Positions 9,397 through 20,500 of a DNA stretch of 64,000 bases are shown in pieces (positions within the stretch are counted from its first letter, which is position 1; every line of letters begins with the position of its first letter). The stretch comes from Streptococcus zalophi (GTDB lineage Bacteria > Bacillota > Bacilli > Lactobacillales > Streptococcaceae): positions 18,500-82,499 of the forward strand of contig NZ_JAENBP010000007.1 of the NCBI RefSeq assembly GCF_016481285.1, written 5' to 3'. The position numbers and the translations under genes are program-made. The notes beneath the pieces were generated by a model, which worked only from the letters and a program-made list of their open reading frames with translations, was not told the DNA's origin and did not search any database.

Positions 9397-11934
9397 TTAT
9401 GCTTTTTGACGTCCGTGACAATTTTTAAATTTTTTGCCTGAGCCACAAGGACATTTATCATTTCTACCAACATTAGAAAAGTCATATTGAGAAAGATCTT
9501 CTTTCATTTCTAAATCTGAATTTTTGGCAGCGATATTAGCTACAGCAGTCGTACGTGCTTGCGTTGGAGCTTTTTCACGCTCTTGCTCATGAATTTGTGC
9601 TTTCATCATTGTTCTTGTGACATCAAATTCAATAGCACCAATCATTTCCTGGAACATTTTAAAGCCTTCTGATTGATACTCAACGATTGGATTGTTTTGA
9701 GCATATCCTCTTAAGCCAACAGCACTTCGTAATTGATCTAAGGCATCAATATGATCCGTCCACTTGTTATCAACAACCATTAGTAACAACACTTTTTGGA
9801 ATTCAATAACAGCTTCTTCATCACGTAATTTTGAAATTTGTTGTTCGTAAACTTTTTCAGCTCTCTCAAATAATTCTTTCTTAATATCAGCATCACTTAG
9901 GTTTTCAATATCTGATAGGGAAATAGAATCCTCAGGTAGAAGATTTGTTTGCGCAAAAGTTAAAATAGCTTCTAAAGCTTGTTTTCTATCACTGCGACTA
10001 TGCCCATCAACAGTACGATCAATCGTCCGCTTAATCATTGCCTTAATCTCAGGACCAAGGTCACGATTAGCTGTGATGACATCATAACGTTGCGCATAAA
10101 TAATCTCTCTTTGTTCACGCATAACATCGTCGTATTGTAAGACCTGTTTACGAGTGTCATAGTTGTTTCCTTCGACACGTTTTTGAGCCGACTCCACTTG
10201 ATTAGTTAACATTCGAGATTTAATCACAGTGTCTTCTTCATCAAGATTCATTCGTTCAAAGAAGGCTTTAATTCTTTCTGAACCGAAACGACGCATCAAA
10301 TCATCTTCTAGTGAAAGATAGAATTGTGATTCCCCTGGGTCTCCCTGACGTCCAGAACGTCCACGTAGCTGATTATCGATACGACGACTTTCATGACGTT
10401 CTGTACCAATAACACAAAGACCACCACGTTCTCTAACACCATCACCAAGCTTAATGTCGGTACCACGACCAGCCATGTTGGTGGCAATTGTCACTGCTCC
10501 TCTTTGTCCAGCATTCATAATAATTTGAGCTTCTTTAGCATGGTTTTTGGCATTTAAAACTTCATGTGGAACACCAGCTTCAACAAGCATTTTCGAAAGC
10601 AAATCACTTGTTTCAACGGCAACTGTACCAACAAGAACAGGTTGCTCATTTTCATAACGTTGTTTAACATCAGCAACAACCGCTCTAAATTTAGAATTTA
10701 GTGTTGGGTAAAGTAGGTCAGAATGGTCAATACGAGCAATTGGACGATTGGTTGGAATAGGAATAACGCGCATGTTGTAGATTTCACGGAATTCATCTTC
10801 TTCAGTCTTACCAGTACCAGTCATACCAGCTAGTTTTCTATACATACGGAAGAAATTTTGGTAAGTAATTGAGGCACTAGTTTTTGATTCATCTTGGATT
10901 GGCACACCTTCCTTAGCTTCAATAGCTTGGTGTAAACCATCTGAGAAACGACGACCTTCCATAGTACGACCAGTAAATTGGTCAACAATAAGAATTTCTT
11001 CTTTCTCGCTAACCACATAATCAATATCAAGTGTCATGATGAAGTTAGCTCGAAGTGCATTGTCTAAAAAGTGAGTCAATGCTACGTTTTCAATATTATA
11101 AAGATTCTCTAACTTGAAGTATTCTTCTGCTTTATCGATTCCTGAGTCTGATAAACCAATGGTCTTTGTTGGTACATCAATAATATAGTCATCCTCAGTT
11201 AAAGTTTTAACGAAACGATCAGTCCAATCGTATAATTTATTAGTTTCAGAACTTTCGGCACCTGAAATAATAAGTGGTGTTCTCGCCTCATCAATTAAAA
11301 CTGAATCAACCTCATCAACTAGTGCATAATTTAGTGGACGTTGAACCATGGCTTCTTTACGAACAACCATGTTATCTCTTAGATAATCAAAGCCAAATTC
11401 TGAGTTGGTTGAGTAGGTAATATCACAAAGATAAGCCTCACGTTTTTCAGCTGGTGACTTAGCTGCCAAGTTGATTCCAACCGATAGCCCTAACCAGCTA
11501 TATAATTCACCCATTTCTGTCGCATCACGAGCTGAAAGATATTCATTAACTGTTACTACATGAACACCTTCTCCTGAGATAGCATTCAAGTAAACAGGCA
11601 TGGTTGCTGTTAAAGTTTTACCTTCACCTGTTCTCATCTCAGCAACATCCCCATGATGTAGCACAATACCACCCATAATTTGCACATGATATGGAAACAG
11701 ACCTAAAACACGTTTTGCTGCTTCACGAACAACCGCAAAGGCTTCTGGAAGCAAGTCATCCAGTGTTTCTCCTTTTTGATAGCGTTCTTTAAATTCTTCT
11801 GTTTTAGCTTTTAATGCCTCATCAGAAAGTGCCGCCATTTCATTTTCATAGTTTTCAACTTTTTTTGCTATTTTATCTAATCTTTTTAATTCACCGCTAT
11901 CATTTTCAATGATTTTACGTATAATATTTGCCAT
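9397..11934 (-). CDS. secA: Preprotein translocase ATPase SecA
   Basis: 845 residues, the motor that drives proteins through SecYEG. Visible are the Walker A region [20 protein letters not shown], the DEVD box [18 protein letters not shown], the preprotein cross-linking domain, helicase motif [15 protein letters not shown], and a C-terminal zinc-binding SEC-C motif [14 protein letters not shown]. The length fits a housekeeping SecA, not the accessory SecA2 type. It appears monocistronic, with a terminator behind it. Its partner secE lies 10 kb away in this window. Confidence 0.97.
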   Translation of the reverse strand: MANIIRKIIENDSGELKRLDKIAKKVENYENEMAALSDEALKAKTEEFKERYQKGETLDDLLPEAFAVVREAAKRVLGLFPYHVQIMGGIVLHHGDVAEMRTGEGKTLTATMPVYLNAISGEGVHVVTVNEYLSARDATEMGELYSWLGLSVGINLAAKSPAEKREAYLCDITYSTNSEFGFDYLRDNMVVRKEAMVQRPLNYALVDEVDSVLIDEARTPLIISGAESSETNKLYDWTDRFVKTLTEDDYIIDVPTKTIGLSDSGIDKAEEYFKLENLYNIENVALTHFLDNALRANFIMTLDIDYVVSEKEEILIVDQFTGRTMEGRRFSDGLHQAIEAKEGVPIQDESKTSASITYQNFFRMYRKLAGMTGTGKTEEDEFREIYNMRVIPIPTNRPIARIDHSDLLYPTLNSKFRAVVADVKQRYENEQPVLVGTVAVETSDLLSKMLVEAGVPHEVLNAKNHAKEAQIIMNAGQRGAVTIATNMAGRGTDIKLGDGVRERGGLCVIGTERHESRRIDNQLRGRSGRQGDPGESQFYLSLEDDLMRRFGSERIKAFFERMNLDEEDTVIKSRMLTNQVESAQKRVEGNNYDTRKQVLQYDDVMREQREIIYAQRYDVITANRDLGPEIKAMIKRTIDRTVDGHSRSDRKQALEAILTFAQTNLLPEDSISLSDIENLSDADIKKELFERAEKVYEQQISKLRDEEAVIEFQKVLLLMVVDNKWTDHIDALDQLRSAVGLRGYAQNNPIVEYQSEGFKMFQEMIGAIEFDVTRTMMKAQIHEQEREKAPTQARTTAVANIAAKNSDLEMKEDLSQYDFSNVGRNDKCPCGSGKKFKNCHGRQKA

Positions 11935-12065
11935 TATCTTTCCTTTCGATACACTTATCGGTTTATTTTATCATATTAATTGCTCTATTTCAAGAATTGA
12001 AGGTAATGAACAGATTCATTTCAATTCATTGAACTTCTAAGAATAACATCAAAAAAACGAAGTCA

Positions 12066-12404
12066 CTAGAACTCCGTTTTTTTATCAGTTTTATGAGAAT
12101 AAAAAGCATAAAAATTATTAACTAAGCGTTCAAATTCCTTCTGAAAAAATAATTCACTCTCCTCATCAAAAAAGAGGGTCTTAATAGGATTTGTTTCATA
12201 GTCGACATAAGAGATAAAATCTACTTTTTTTCCATCGTAACTAAATTTCAGCATGGGATGAGGTGTGTTTTCACCACAAAATCCTGGCACTGAAATCGTT
12301 AAACTATAGATGTTATCACCGTGTGATTTTAGGCGATAATAGCTCCCCCTATGGTAATGGCGTTCATCATTACAATAGTTTAAAATGGTATCAAGCTTTT
12401 TCAC
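12066..12404 (-). CDS. Hypothetical protein of about 112 residues, overlapping manA
   Basis: I do not recognise this family. The protein is soluble and rich in aromatic and acidic residues, with a short cysteine-containing stretch SVPGFCGENTPHPMLKF and no membrane segment. The best start is a GTG at 12404 with AGAGGA eight bases upstream; it overlaps the manA stop codon, so translation is probably coupled. Longer in-frame starts (to 12437) exist but lack a ribosome site. A weak hairpin with A/T-rich flanks overlaps its stop. Position suggests co-expression with mannose-6-phosphate isomerase only. Confidence 0.7.
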   Translation of the reverse strand: MKKLDTILNYCNDERHYHRGSYYRLKSHGDNIYSLTISVPGFCGENTPHPMLKFSYDGKKVDFISYVDYETNPIKTLFFDEESELFFQKEFERLVNNFYAFYSHKTDKKTEF

Positions 12405-13365
12405 TTGGCAAATCCTCTTCATTGCTATAGCTAGCAATGATTTCTAATTGTTCTCCACTAAATGTCCATTCTTTAACCGGATAAGGTAAAATAAAATGAT
12501 CACCTTTTTGAATAGGGTAACTGTCTTCATCAATTATAAGGTTCCCCTTACCTGATAGTACACTAATCAAGTAATAAGGTGCTACTTGCTTAAAAGTCAC
12601 AGAACCATCAATCTCCCATTTATAAACAGTAAAGAATTTATCATCCACCAAAAGTGTTGATGTTAATTGATTAGTCTTTAAGGTGATGGGATGACTGTTT
12701 TTAGGCTCTCCAATGGTTAAAACATCAATTGATTGTTGTAAATGCAGTTCTCTTTTTTGACCATTGTTATCTTTACGGTCAAAATCATACACACGATAAG
12801 TCGTATCACTTGATTGTTGTGTTTCTAAAATCATGATACCTTTACCAATCGCATGCATAGTCCCACTTGGAACATGAAAAAAGTCTCCTGCTTTAACAGG
12901 TATTTTAGTCAACAAATCATCCCATTTTTTATCAGCAATCATTTGAGCTAACTCTTCTTTACTTTTGGCATTATGACCATAGATAATTTCTGCTCCTTCA
13001 TCTGCTGAGATGATATACCAACATTCAGTTTTTCCTAACTCACCTTCATGAGCCATACCATACTCATTATCTGGATGGACCTGAACACTTAACCAATCAT
13101 TGGCATCAAGAATTTTGGTTAGTAGAGGAAAAACAGGACTTTTTGGTTGACCGAATAAGTCCGGGGTGTTTTGATATAGATGGTCAAGTCTTTGACCTGC
13201 ATAGCGACCATTTTTAACCATTGAAACACCATTAGGATGAGCTGAAATAGCCCAGCATTCTCCTGTTTTATCACTAGGGATATCATACCCAAAGATATCT
13301 CTTAATTTTGAACCACCCCATATTTTTTCTTGCATAACGGATTCTAAAAATAATGGTTCTGCCAT
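12391..13365 (-). CDS. manA: Mannose-6-phosphate isomerase, class I
   Basis: 324 residues that interconvert mannose 6-phosphate and fructose 6-phosphate. The N-terminus MAEPLFLESVMQEKIWGGSKL is typical. The zinc site is visible as SVQVHPDNEYGMAHEG with downstream GKTECWYII, and HVPSGTMHAIGKGIMILETQ holds the later histidine and catalytic region. The C-terminal cupin half ends near LPYPVKEWTFSG. The length is that of short Firmicute ManA. The 3' end overlaps the small unknown gene downstream. Confidence 0.93.
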   Translation of the reverse strand: MAEPLFLESVMQEKIWGGSKLRDIFGYDIPSDKTGECWAISAHPNGVSMVKNGRYAGQRLDHLYQNTPDLFGQPKSPVFPLLTKILDANDWLSVQVHPDNEYGMAHEGELGKTECWYIISADEGAEIIYGHNAKSKEELAQMIADKKWDDLLTKIPVKAGDFFHVPSGTMHAIGKGIMILETQQSSDTTYRVYDFDRKDNNGQKRELHLQQSIDVLTIGEPKNSHPITLKTNQLTSTLLVDDKFFTVYKWEIDGSVTFKQVAPYYLISVLSGKGNLIIDEDSYPIQKGDHFILPYPVKEWTFSGEQLEIIASYSNEEDLPSEKA

Positions 13366-13458
13366 AGCATTTCCTTCTTTCTCTTTTTTTATGATTTTAA
13401 CACAAATTAGTAAAAAGCAAAAGAAGAGACTATAGTATCACTTTAATTTTGAAGAAGA

Positions 13459-13490
13459 AAATGGTTAATACTTAAAAGTATTAACCATTT
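13459..13490. terminator. Terminator after nusB
   Basis: The perfect inverted repeat AAATGGTTAATACTT / AAGTATTAACCATTT has a two-base centre. It starts two bases beyond the nusB stop. Confidence 0.75.
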
Positions 13491-13491
13491 T

Positions 13492-13929
13492 TTATTTCTT
13501 ATCTGTAATAAATTGGCTTAAAAGCCCATTGATAAATTTACTTGATGTGACATCAGAATACTTTTTGGCTAGTTCAATGGCTTCGTTAATGGCTACCCTA
13601 TCAGGAGTATCCTCATAAAAGCGTATTTCATACAAACCCAAACGTAGGATAATTTTATCCGTTTTGGTTAATCGTAAGAGACTCCAACCTGCTTTTAATT
13701 TTTCTTCAATCAACTGATCAAGTTGTGATTGGGTGTCAACTACTCCTTTAACTAAAGCAATTAGATAGTCAGGAATTACTTGTTGGTCATCAGTCTCACT
13801 ATTTTCTTGGTCATAGGTGTAAATAAAAGAAATGGCATCTTCTATATTATCACCATATTCTAAACTAAAGAGAGCTTGGAAAGCACGTTCTCTCAAGTCT
13901 CTTCTAGAATCTTTAATACTATTAGTCAT
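13492..13929 (-). CDS. nusB: Transcription antitermination factor NusB
   Basis: 145 residues, all-helical. It begins around [19 protein letters not shown], with the conserved central part [28 protein letters not shown] and the C-terminal [25 protein letters not shown]. It binds boxA RNA with NusE during rRNA antitermination. The start overlaps the asp23-like stop by eight bases, giving the common efp-asp23-nusB operon. A hairpin ends the operon. Confidence 0.95.
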   Translation of the reverse strand: MTNSIKDSRRDLRERAFQALFSLEYGDNIEDAISFIYTYDQENSETDDQQVIPDYLIALVKGVVDTQSQLDQLIEEKLKAGWSLLRLTKTDKIILRLGLYEIRFYEDTPDRVAINEAIELAKKYSDVTSSKFINGLLSQFITDKK

Positions 13930-14311
13930 CTAGAAAATCCTCATCAAATAAGGACTTCATATCTGGTTTTGGTGCTTTTTCTGGGACAATACCAACAATG
14001 TGGACATTGACTTGAGAGATTGTGATTTCTGCCATATCATAAATTGCATCTTTCACAGCTTTTTGTATAGCCATAGACACTGCTGGTGCATTGACACCAT
14101 ACTGCAGGTAGACAAAAAGATCAGCAATCACATCACCAGTTTCTTCTGTTTTAAGGTAGACACCACGTCCTCTGTGCGCTTTATTAAATGTGTCTGCTAC
14201 TTTTTTATTGTGAAGGGAGTGAACACCATCAACTTTTGTGGCAGCAATACCTGTAATCACTTCAAGCACGCGCGGAGAAATAACGATTTCTCCAATTGAT
14301 TCATTTGTCAT
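13922..14311 (-). CDS. Asp23/Gls24 family envelope stress response protein
   Basis: 129 residues with the Asp23 signature: [32 protein letters not shown], then [43 protein letters not shown]. Family members are linked to envelope stress and alkaline tolerance. This copy belongs to the housekeeping YqhY branch that sits between efp and nusB. It overlaps nusB by eight bases. No membrane segment is present. Confidence 0.9.
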   Translation of the reverse strand: MTNESIGEIVISPRVLEVITGIAATKVDGVHSLHNKKVADTFNKAHRGRGVYLKTEETGDVIADLFVYLQYGVNAPAVSMAIQKAVKDAIYDMAEITISQVNVHIVGIVPEKAPKPDMKSLFDEDFLDD

Positions 14312-14357
14312 AGATTTGTCCTTTCAAATATCTGTCACTTCTCTTTGCCTAATAGGA

Positions 14358-14918
14358 TTAAGCACGAGATACGTATGACCCTTCGGCAGTGTTAATAATT
14401 AATTTTTGACCAACTTCAATAAAGTCAGGAACGTTAACCACTAAACCAGTTTCTAATGTTGCTGGTTTTCCAGAGCCAGTTACTGTTGCACCTTTAATCG
14501 ATGGTTGTGTCTCAGTAACTGTTAACTCAACTGTTGTAGGAACTGTCACACCAATCACTTCTGTTCCATAAAATTGGATTTTGACTTCAGCATTTTCAAG
14601 AATATATTTCAATTCTTCTTCGATGTTAGCTACTGGGATTTCATACTGATCGTAGCTGTCTGTATCCATAAAGTAAGCTGTGCCATCCATTTGATATAGG
14701 TATTGTGCTGGATGTGTTTCAATAATCGCTTGCTCGAATTTTTCTTCTGGGCGATAGCTAGTATCAAAAGTTGAGCCAGTACGAACATCACGCAATTTCA
14801 TACGCATAATAGTATTTCCCTTACCTGGTTTGTGGTGACTAGCTTCTAATACTTTAATCAATTTTCCATCAGCTGTTTCAAATGTCATTCCCGCTTTAAG
14901 CTTACTTGCTTCAATCAT
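14358..14918 (-). CDS. efp: Translation elongation factor P
   Basis: 186 residues, the standard length, with three beta-barrel domains. It rescues ribosomes stalled on polyproline. The N-terminal KOW-like region [35 protein letters not shown] carries the tip loop of the tRNA-like arm. The C-terminus ends [20 protein letters not shown], which contains the usual EF-P signature region. First gene of the efp-asp23-nusB operon, with its own promoter upstream. Confidence 0.97.
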   Translation of the reverse strand: MIEASKLKAGMTFETADGKLIKVLEASHHKPGKGNTIMRMKLRDVRTGSTFDTSYRPEEKFEQAIIETHPAQYLYQMDGTAYFMDTDSYDQYEIPVANIEEELKYILENAEVKIQFYGTEVIGVTVPTTVELTVTETQPSIKGATVTGSGKPATLETGLVVNVPDFIEVGQKLIINTAEGSYVSRA

Positions 14919-14952
14919 TTTTTTACCTCTTATTAATTATATTTATCATCTC

Positions 14953-14981
14953 ATTCTATCATAAAATCGCTATTGTCTCAA
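14953..14981 (-). promoter_or_regulatory. Promoter of the efp-asp23-nusB operon
   Basis: On the minus strand: -35 TTGAGA (14976-14981), 17-nt spacer, -10 TAGAAT (14953-14958), 35 bases ahead of the efp start. Confidence 0.65.
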
Positions 14982-15031
14982 ATTTTTACGGCAATATTTT
15001 ATTAGCAATCATTTTGATTCGTTTTATTTTG

Positions 15032-15502
15032 CTATTTTTCTTTAGTATCATCCCCCAAAGTTAATTTGGGAACACCATGTTCAACATACTGCACACCTTT
15101 TTGCGCCATTAATTCTTTAGCAAAAGCATGAGGATTGTAAGGCGTTTTATAAGTAATTTTTTTTATACCCGCCTGTAAGAGAGCCTTGGTGCAATTGATA
15201 CAAGGGAAATGAGTGACGTAGATTTCTGTATTATCAGTTGAAATACCTTCTTTAGCACACTGAATTAAAGCATTCATTTCAGCATGAACAGTCCTGATAC
15301 AATGACCGTCTTCCATTTGATGACCGACCTCACTACAATTTGATGTTTCTGAGACACCACCATTGTAACCAGTTGCAATAATACGATTGTTTTTTACCAA
15401 AACAGCTCCAACATAAGCTCTATCACAAGTAGAGCGTTTTGAGATGAGTTCAGCATTGGCCATAAAGTAATCCTGCCAGGTTAAACGTTTTTCTGCCATC
15501 AT
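15032..15502 (-). CDS. dCMP deaminase family protein (ComEB-like)
   Basis: 156 residues in the cytidine/deoxycytidylate deaminase fold. The zinc site is complete: the CHAE-type motif [14 protein letters not shown] and the later [13 protein letters not shown] supply one histidine and two cysteines, with the catalytic glutamate next to the histidine. It probably deaminates dCMP to dUMP for thymidylate synthesis. Homologues are often named ComEB because of a position in the B. subtilis comE operon; nothing here ties this copy to competence. It is eight bases downstream of the M24 peptidase gene. Confidence 0.88.
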   Translation of the reverse strand: MMAEKRLTWQDYFMANAELISKRSTCDRAYVGAVLVKNNRIIATGYNGGVSETSNCSEVGHQMEDGHCIRTVHAEMNALIQCAKEGISTDNTEIYVTHFPCINCTKALLQAGIKKITYKTPYNPHAFAKELMAQKGVQYVEHGVPKLTLGDDTKEK

Positions 15503-15510
15503 TTTTCCTC

Positions 15511-16569
15511 CTACAAAATAATTAATTCTTTGGGAGCATTTGTTAGCACTTCACACCCTGTTTCAGTAATCAATAAATCATCTTCAATGCGAACACCATA
15601 TTTCCCTTCAAGGTATATACCTGGCTCGTCTGTGATTACCATACCAGATTTTAATGTCTTGTCACTTTTACCAAAGAAAGGCAGTTCATGCACATCTAAG
15701 CCCATGCCATGACCAATACCATGGGTAAAGTATGGCCCATAGCCTGCTTTTGTAATCACCTCTCTAGCAAGACCATCATAATCTTGATAGCTAAGTCCTG
15801 CTTTTGCTTTTTTAATCAATTGTTGATTGCTTTGATAAACCACGTCATAAATGGCACGTTCTTCATCACTCACCTGACCAATGTGAATGGTTCTTGTCAT
15901 ATCACTAACATAGTGCTGATAAATACAGCCAAAGTCAAGTGTTAGCGTTTCTCCTGTTTCAATGACTTTTTGACTAGCAACACCATGTGGCATAGAGGAG
16001 CGATAGCCTGAGGCAACAATAGTTTCAAAAGATATCCCAGAAGCTCCTAGTTCACGCATCCGAAAATCAAGGAAGTTGGCTACTTCAAGTTCTGTTTTTC
16101 CAGGTGTGATAAAATCAAGGGCATCAACAAAGGCTTGATCAGAAATCTGACAAGCTTGTCTAATCAAGGCAATTTCACTAGCATCCTTGATAATACGTAA
16201 TTCCTCAATGAAATTAGTCAGGGGCAATAACTCGTAAGCTGAAAAAAGCTCTTTAATCGTTTGGTAAAAGGCAAAAGAAACTTGCTTATCAAACCCAATT
16301 TGCTTGATGTTGCTACCTTCAATTATTTTTACGATTTCTGTTAGTGCCGAGCGTGTTTCAATAATCTCAAAGCCTTTAATCGTTTGCTTAGCAATCAAAG
16401 CATATCTGGCATCCGTCAAAAAGAGACGATGATTTTGACTGATAAAAACTGTCCCAGCAGATCCCCAAAAACCAGTTAAATAGTAAATGTTTTTTTGACC
16501 AGTCACAAGAATAGCATCGATATTAGCTTGTGCTAATTTGGCTTCCAGTTTTTTAACTCTCTCTTCCAT
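15511..16569 (-). CDS. Xaa-Pro dipeptidase/aminopeptidase, M24 family
   Basis: 352 residues. The N-terminal creatinase-like domain contains [20 protein letters not shown], and the C-terminal pita-bread domain has all five metal ligands: [21 protein letters not shown] (two Asp), [17 protein letters not shown] (His), [18 protein letters not shown] (two Glu). It cleaves peptides at proline, helping peptide use in this auxotrophic group. The start overlaps the uvrA stop by 17 bases, indicating coupling. PepP versus PepQ specificity is not decidable here. Confidence 0.9.
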   Translation of the reverse strand: MEERVKKLEAKLAQANIDAILVTGQKNIYYLTGFWGSAGTVFISQNHRLFLTDARYALIAKQTIKGFEIIETRSALTEIVKIIEGSNIKQIGFDKQVSFAFYQTIKELFSAYELLPLTNFIEELRIIKDASEIALIRQACQISDQAFVDALDFITPGKTELEVANFLDFRMRELGASGISFETIVASGYRSSMPHGVASQKVIETGETLTLDFGCIYQHYVSDMTRTIHIGQVSDEERAIYDVVYQSNQQLIKKAKAGLSYQDYDGLAREVITKAGYGPYFTHGIGHGMGLDVHELPFFGKSDKTLKSGMVITDEPGIYLEGKYGVRIEDDLLITETGCEVLTNAPKELIIL

Positions 16570-19390
16570 ATAATTTCTCCTTCAAATAATGGCCTGTATA
16601 AGAAGAGGCAACTGTTGCAATTTCCTCTGGAGTACCTGTTGCAATAACGATACCTCCACCATCGCCACCTTCTGGGCCTAAATCAATAATGTGATCAGCT
16701 GTTTTAATAACATCAAGATTATGTTCAATGACTAACACAGTGTTTCCTTCTTCAACAAAATGTTCAAGAACTTTTAAGAGTCGTGCGATATCGTCGGTAT
16801 GAAGGCCAGTCGTTGGTTCATCAAGAATATAAAAACTCTTTCCGGTTGAACGCTTATGTAATTCACTAGCTAGTTTCATCCGTTGTGCTTCACCACCTGA
16901 TAGAGTGGTTGCTGGCTGTCCTAGGGTAATATAGCCTAGACCTACATCTTGAATAGTTTTCACTTTTCTAGCAATTTTAGGAATATTGGCAAAAAAATCA
17001 ACCGCATCATCAACCGTCATGTCTAGGACATCAGCAATATTTTTATCCTTGTAGCGAATATCAAGTGTTTCACTGTTGTAACGTTTGCCATGACAGACCT
17101 CACACGGCACATAAACATCTGGGAGAAAGTGCATTTCAATCTTAATAATCCCATCACCTGAGCAGGCCTCACAACGACCACCTTTAACGTTAAAGCTGAA
17201 ACGTCCTTTTTTATAACCTCTGATTTTTGCCTCATTGGTTTTTGCAAATAATTCTCTAATATCGTCAAATACCCCAGTATAAGTGGCTGGGTTGGACCTT
17301 GGTGTTCTTCCTATCGGGCTTTGATTGATGTCAATCAAGCGCTCGATTTGTGAAATCCCCGAAATGGTTTTGTGTTTTCCTGGTTTATCAGAATGACGAT
17401 TTAATTTTTGAGCGATAGCTTTTTTGAGAATACTATTAACTAGAGTGGACTTCCCAGAACCAGAAACACCTGTTACGGCAATGAATTTTCCTAAAGGAAA
17501 TCTGACAGAGATATTTTTTAAATTGTTTTCACTGGCACCAGTCACTTCGATGAATTGACCGTTCCCTGAACGTCTTGTGTGAGGAACTGGAATCTTCTTT
17601 TTTCCTGAAAGGTATTGCCCTGTAATTGATTTTCTCTTTTTAGCGACTTGTTTGGGTGTTCCTGAGGCAACAATTTCACCACCAAATGCGCCAGCACCTG
17701 GTCCGACATCAATCAGCCAATCAGCTTGTCTCATCGTGTCTTCATCGTGTTCAACCACGATTAAGGTGTTACCCAAATCCCGCATTTTTTTGAGGCTGTC
17801 AATCAGACGATCGTTATCTCTTTGGTGAAGACCAATAGAAGGCTCATCAAGCACATACAAGACACCACTTAGGTTAGAGCCAATTTGAGTGGCCAGTCGA
17901 ATCCTTTGACTTTCACCACCCGATAAGGTGCCAGCAGAACGCGACAAGGTCAAGTAATTAAGCCCAACATTATTTAAAAAGGTCAGTCTATCAGTGATTT
18001 CTTTGAGAATAGGCTTTGCAATCATCGCCTCATTATTTTCTAACTGCAGGGTTGGTAGAACAGCCAAATGATTTTCAATTGATAAGTCGGATAATTCACC
18101 AATATGATAACCACTTTCTCCCCCAACTCTCACTGACAAGGCTTGATCATTTAAGCGATAGCCATGACAAACTGAGCAAGGCAGTTCATTCATATAAGAA
18201 CGCATCTGATTTCTCGTGTAATCACTATTGGTTTCATGATAACGACGATTGATATTGGTTAAAATACCTTCAAAAGCAATATCAATATCACGCACTCCTC
18301 CAAACTCATTTTCATAGTGAAAATGAAACTCACGACCATTTGACCCATTTAAAATGATATCTTTGTCCTCTTCTGACAAAGCTTCAAATGGTGTATCCAT
18401 ATCGATACCAAACTGGGTCATTGCTTGTTCAAGCATTTGCGGATAATAGTTTGATGAAATCGGGTTCCAAGGAGCAATCGCCCCTTCTCTCAAACTTTTT
18501 TGGGGATCTGGAACAACCAAATCCATATCAACGATTAGTTTGTGTCCCAAACCATCACATGTCGAACAAGACCCAAATGGGGCATTAAATGAAAAGAGAC
18601 GTGGCTCTAATTCTGGTACTGTAAAACCACAAATGGCACAGGCATAGTGCTCTGAAAAGAGCAACTCATTACCATCCATCGTATCAATAACCACATAGCC
18701 GTCAGAAAAATGAAGCGCTGATTCAACTGAATCAAATAAACGACTTCTAATCCCTTCTTTGTTAACTAAGCGATCGACAACCACTTCAATAGTATGTTTT
18801 TTATTTTTTGATAACTCGGGCACATCATCAATATCATAAATTTCGCCATTAACCCTTACTCTCACATAACCGTCTCTTTGAATCTGGTTAAAGACTGTCT
18901 TGTGTTGTCCTTTTTTTCCTCTAATCACGGGAGCAAGAATTTGCATGCGCGTCTTTTCAGGTAAGGATAAGACCTTATCAACAATTTCTTCGACAGAAGA
19001 TGCCTTAATAGGCCCATGCCCATTTTTACAATAAGGTGTTCCAACTCTTGCATAGAGAAGCCTTAAATAATCATTGATTTCTGTGACTGTTCCAACTGTC
19101 GATCTTGGATTTTTACTGGTTGTTTTTTGGTCAATCGAAATAGCCGGACTAAGGCCATCAATAGAGTCAACATCAGGTTTATCCATATTACCAAGGAATT
19201 GTCTAGCATAGGCAGACAAACTCTCCACGTAACGTCTTTGCCCTTCAGCATAGATGGTATCAAAAGCTAGACTAGATTTACCAGAACCCGAAAGACCAGT
19301 CACCACGACAAATTTGTCTCTTGGAATTTCAACATCGATATTCTTTAAGTTATGGGCCCGTGCCCCTCGAATAATTAATTTGTTTTGCAT
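16553..19390 (-). CDS. uvrA: Excinuclease ABC subunit UvrA
   Basis: 945 residues from the preferred start [23 protein letters not shown]. UvrA finds bulky DNA lesions for nucleotide excision repair. Two ABC ATPase modules are visible: Walker [21 protein letters not shown] and [15 protein letters not shown]; signatures [16 protein letters not shown] and [16 protein letters not shown]. Zinc fingers include [19 protein letters not shown] and [28 protein letters not shown] prefer the ATG at 19390, with AAAGAGAG seven bases upstream, over an ATG six codons earlier. A palindrome lies at the predicted transcription start. Confidence 0.96.
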   Translation of the reverse strand: MQNKLIIRGARAHNLKNIDVEIPRDKFVVVTGLSGSGKSSLAFDTIYAEGQRRYVESLSAYARQFLGNMDKPDVDSIDGLSPAISIDQKTTSKNPRSTVGTVTEINDYLRLLYARVGTPYCKNGHGPIKASSVEEIVDKVLSLPEKTRMQILAPVIRGKKGQHKTVFNQIQRDGYVRVRVNGEIYDIDDVPELSKNKKHTIEVVVDRLVNKEGIRSRLFDSVESALHFSDGYVVIDTMDGNELLFSEHYACAICGFTVPELEPRLFSFNAPFGSCSTCDGLGHKLIVDMDLVVPDPQKSLREGAIAPWNPISSNYYPQMLEQAMTQFGIDMDTPFEALSEEDKDIILNGSNGREFHFHYENEFGGVRDIDIAFEGILTNINRRYHETNSDYTRNQMRSYMNELPCSVCHGYRLNDQALSVRVGGESGYHIGELSDLSIENHLAVLPTLQLENNEAMIAKPILKEITDRLTFLNNVGLNYLTLSRSAGTLSGGESQRIRLATQIGSNLSGVLYVLDEPSIGLHQRDNDRLIDSLKKMRDLGNTLIVVEHDEDTMRQADWLIDVGPGAGAFGGEIVASGTPKQVAKKRKSITGQYLSGKKKIPVPHTRRSGNGQFIEVTGASENNLKNISVRFPLGKFIAVTGVSGSGKSTLVNSILKKAIAQKLNRHSDKPGKHKTISGISQIERLIDINQSPIGRTPRSNPATYTGVFDDIRELFAKTNEAKIRGYKKGRFSFNVKGGRCEACSGDGIIKIEMHFLPDVYVPCEVCHGKRYNSETLDIRYKDKNIADVLDMTVDDAVDFFANIPKIARKVKTIQDVGLGYITLGQPATTLSGGEAQRMKLASELHKRSTGKSFYILDEPTTGLHTDDIARLLKVLEHFVEEGNTVLVIEHNLDVIKTADHIIDLGPEGGDGGGIVIATGTPEEIATVASSYTGHYLKEKLYGRES

Positions 19391-19411
19391 GATTTGACTC
19401 TCTTTCATCTC

Positions 19412-19434
19412 ACAATGCGTTTAAATCGCATTGT
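19412..19434 (-). promoter_or_regulatory. Palindrome at the uvrA transcription start, probable operator
   Basis: The perfect inverted repeat ACAATGCG / CGCATTGT has a seven-base centre TTTAAAT. On the minus strand it begins five bases past an extended -10 (TGTTATAAT, 19439-19447), so it covers the expected +1. There is no T-run to make it a terminator. Confidence 0.5.
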
Positions 19435-19531
19435 CTTTATTATAACAAAATTTCTATTAATCAGTTACCCACAAAATCGATATTTTGTAGTATAATAGTA
19501 CAATACATGAAAAGATTAAGGAGGGCTACTG

Positions 19532-20476
19532 ATGAAACAAATGTTTCTTTCACGAGCAACACATTTTGAAGAAATTCAAACATTTGAGCCAGGCGCTTGG
19601 ATTAATTTGGTAAACCCCTCCCAGGAAGAATCAGTTAGTATAGCTGAAACCTTCAATATTGATGTTGCTGATTTACGCGCACCTCTTGATGCGGAAGAAA
19701 CATCTCGTGTATCAGTAGAAGACGACTACACTCTTATCTTAGTTGACGTTCCAACCTATGAAGAACGTAATAATAAAACCTATTACGTTACCATTCCTTT
19801 GGGAATTATTATTACAAAAACAGCTGTTATTACGACTTGTTTAGAAGAATTGACACTTTTTGAAAATTTCTTTAATAAACGTGTTAAAAACTTCAATACC
19901 TTTATGAAAACACGCTTTGTTTTTCAAATTTTATATCGTAACGCAGAGCTTTATCTATCAGCCCTAAGGACAATTGACCGTCAATCAGATCGTATTGAAG
20001 CACGACTAGAACGAGCCACAAGAAATGAACAATTAATTGACATGATGGAACTTGAGAAATCTATTGTCTATCTTAAAGCATCTTTAAAATTTAACGAACG
20101 AATTGTTAAAAAACTAGCTAGTCACAATAGTAGCTTAAAAAAATATGTTGAAGACGAAGACCTTCTTGAAGATACCTTGATTGAAACCCAGCAAGCGATT
20201 GAGATGGCGGGGATTTATGAAAATGTCCTTAATGCTATGACAGAAACCACAGCTTCAATTATTTCCAACAACCAAAATACTATTATGAAAACTCTTGCCT
20301 TGATGACGATGGCACTTGATATTCCAACGGTGGTCTTTTCTGCCTATGGGATGAACTTTAAAGACAACGATCTCCCTTTAAATGACATACCACAAGCTTT
20401 TTGGATAATTGTTTTCTTAGCTGCTATTGGTAGTGCATCCGTTGTCATTTATTTTTTCAGAAAAAAATGGTTCTAA
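19532..20476 (+). CDS. corA: CorA family magnesium/divalent cation transporter
   Basis: 314 residues. A long N-terminal cytoplasmic alpha/beta funnel is followed by two C-terminal membrane helices. The diagnostic GMN motif lies at the end of the first helix in VVFSAYGMNFKDNDLPLN, and the last helix is AFWIIVFLAAIGSASVVIYFF before the basic tail RKKWF. The family forms pentamers that carry Mg2+ inward. AAGGAGG precedes the ATG at 19532. It is divergent from uvrA and followed by the DUF1129 gene 24 bases downstream, probably one operon. Confidence 0.93.
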   Translation: MKQMFLSRATHFEEIQTFEPGAWINLVNPSQEESVSIAETFNIDVADLRAPLDAEETSRVSVEDDYTLILVDVPTYEERNNKTYYVTIPLGIIITKTAVITTCLEELTLFENFFNKRVKNFNTFMKTRFVFQILYRNAELYLSALRTIDRQSDRIEARLERATRNEQLIDMMELEKSIVYLKASLKFNERIVKKLASHNSSLKKYVEDEDLLEDTLIETQQAIEMAGIYENVLNAMTETTASIISNNQNTIMKTLALMTMALDIPTVVFSAYGMNFKDNDLPLNDIPQAFWIIVFLAAIGSASVVIYFFRKKWF

Positions 20477-20500
20477 TAAACAAAAACAGGAGAAAAACAC

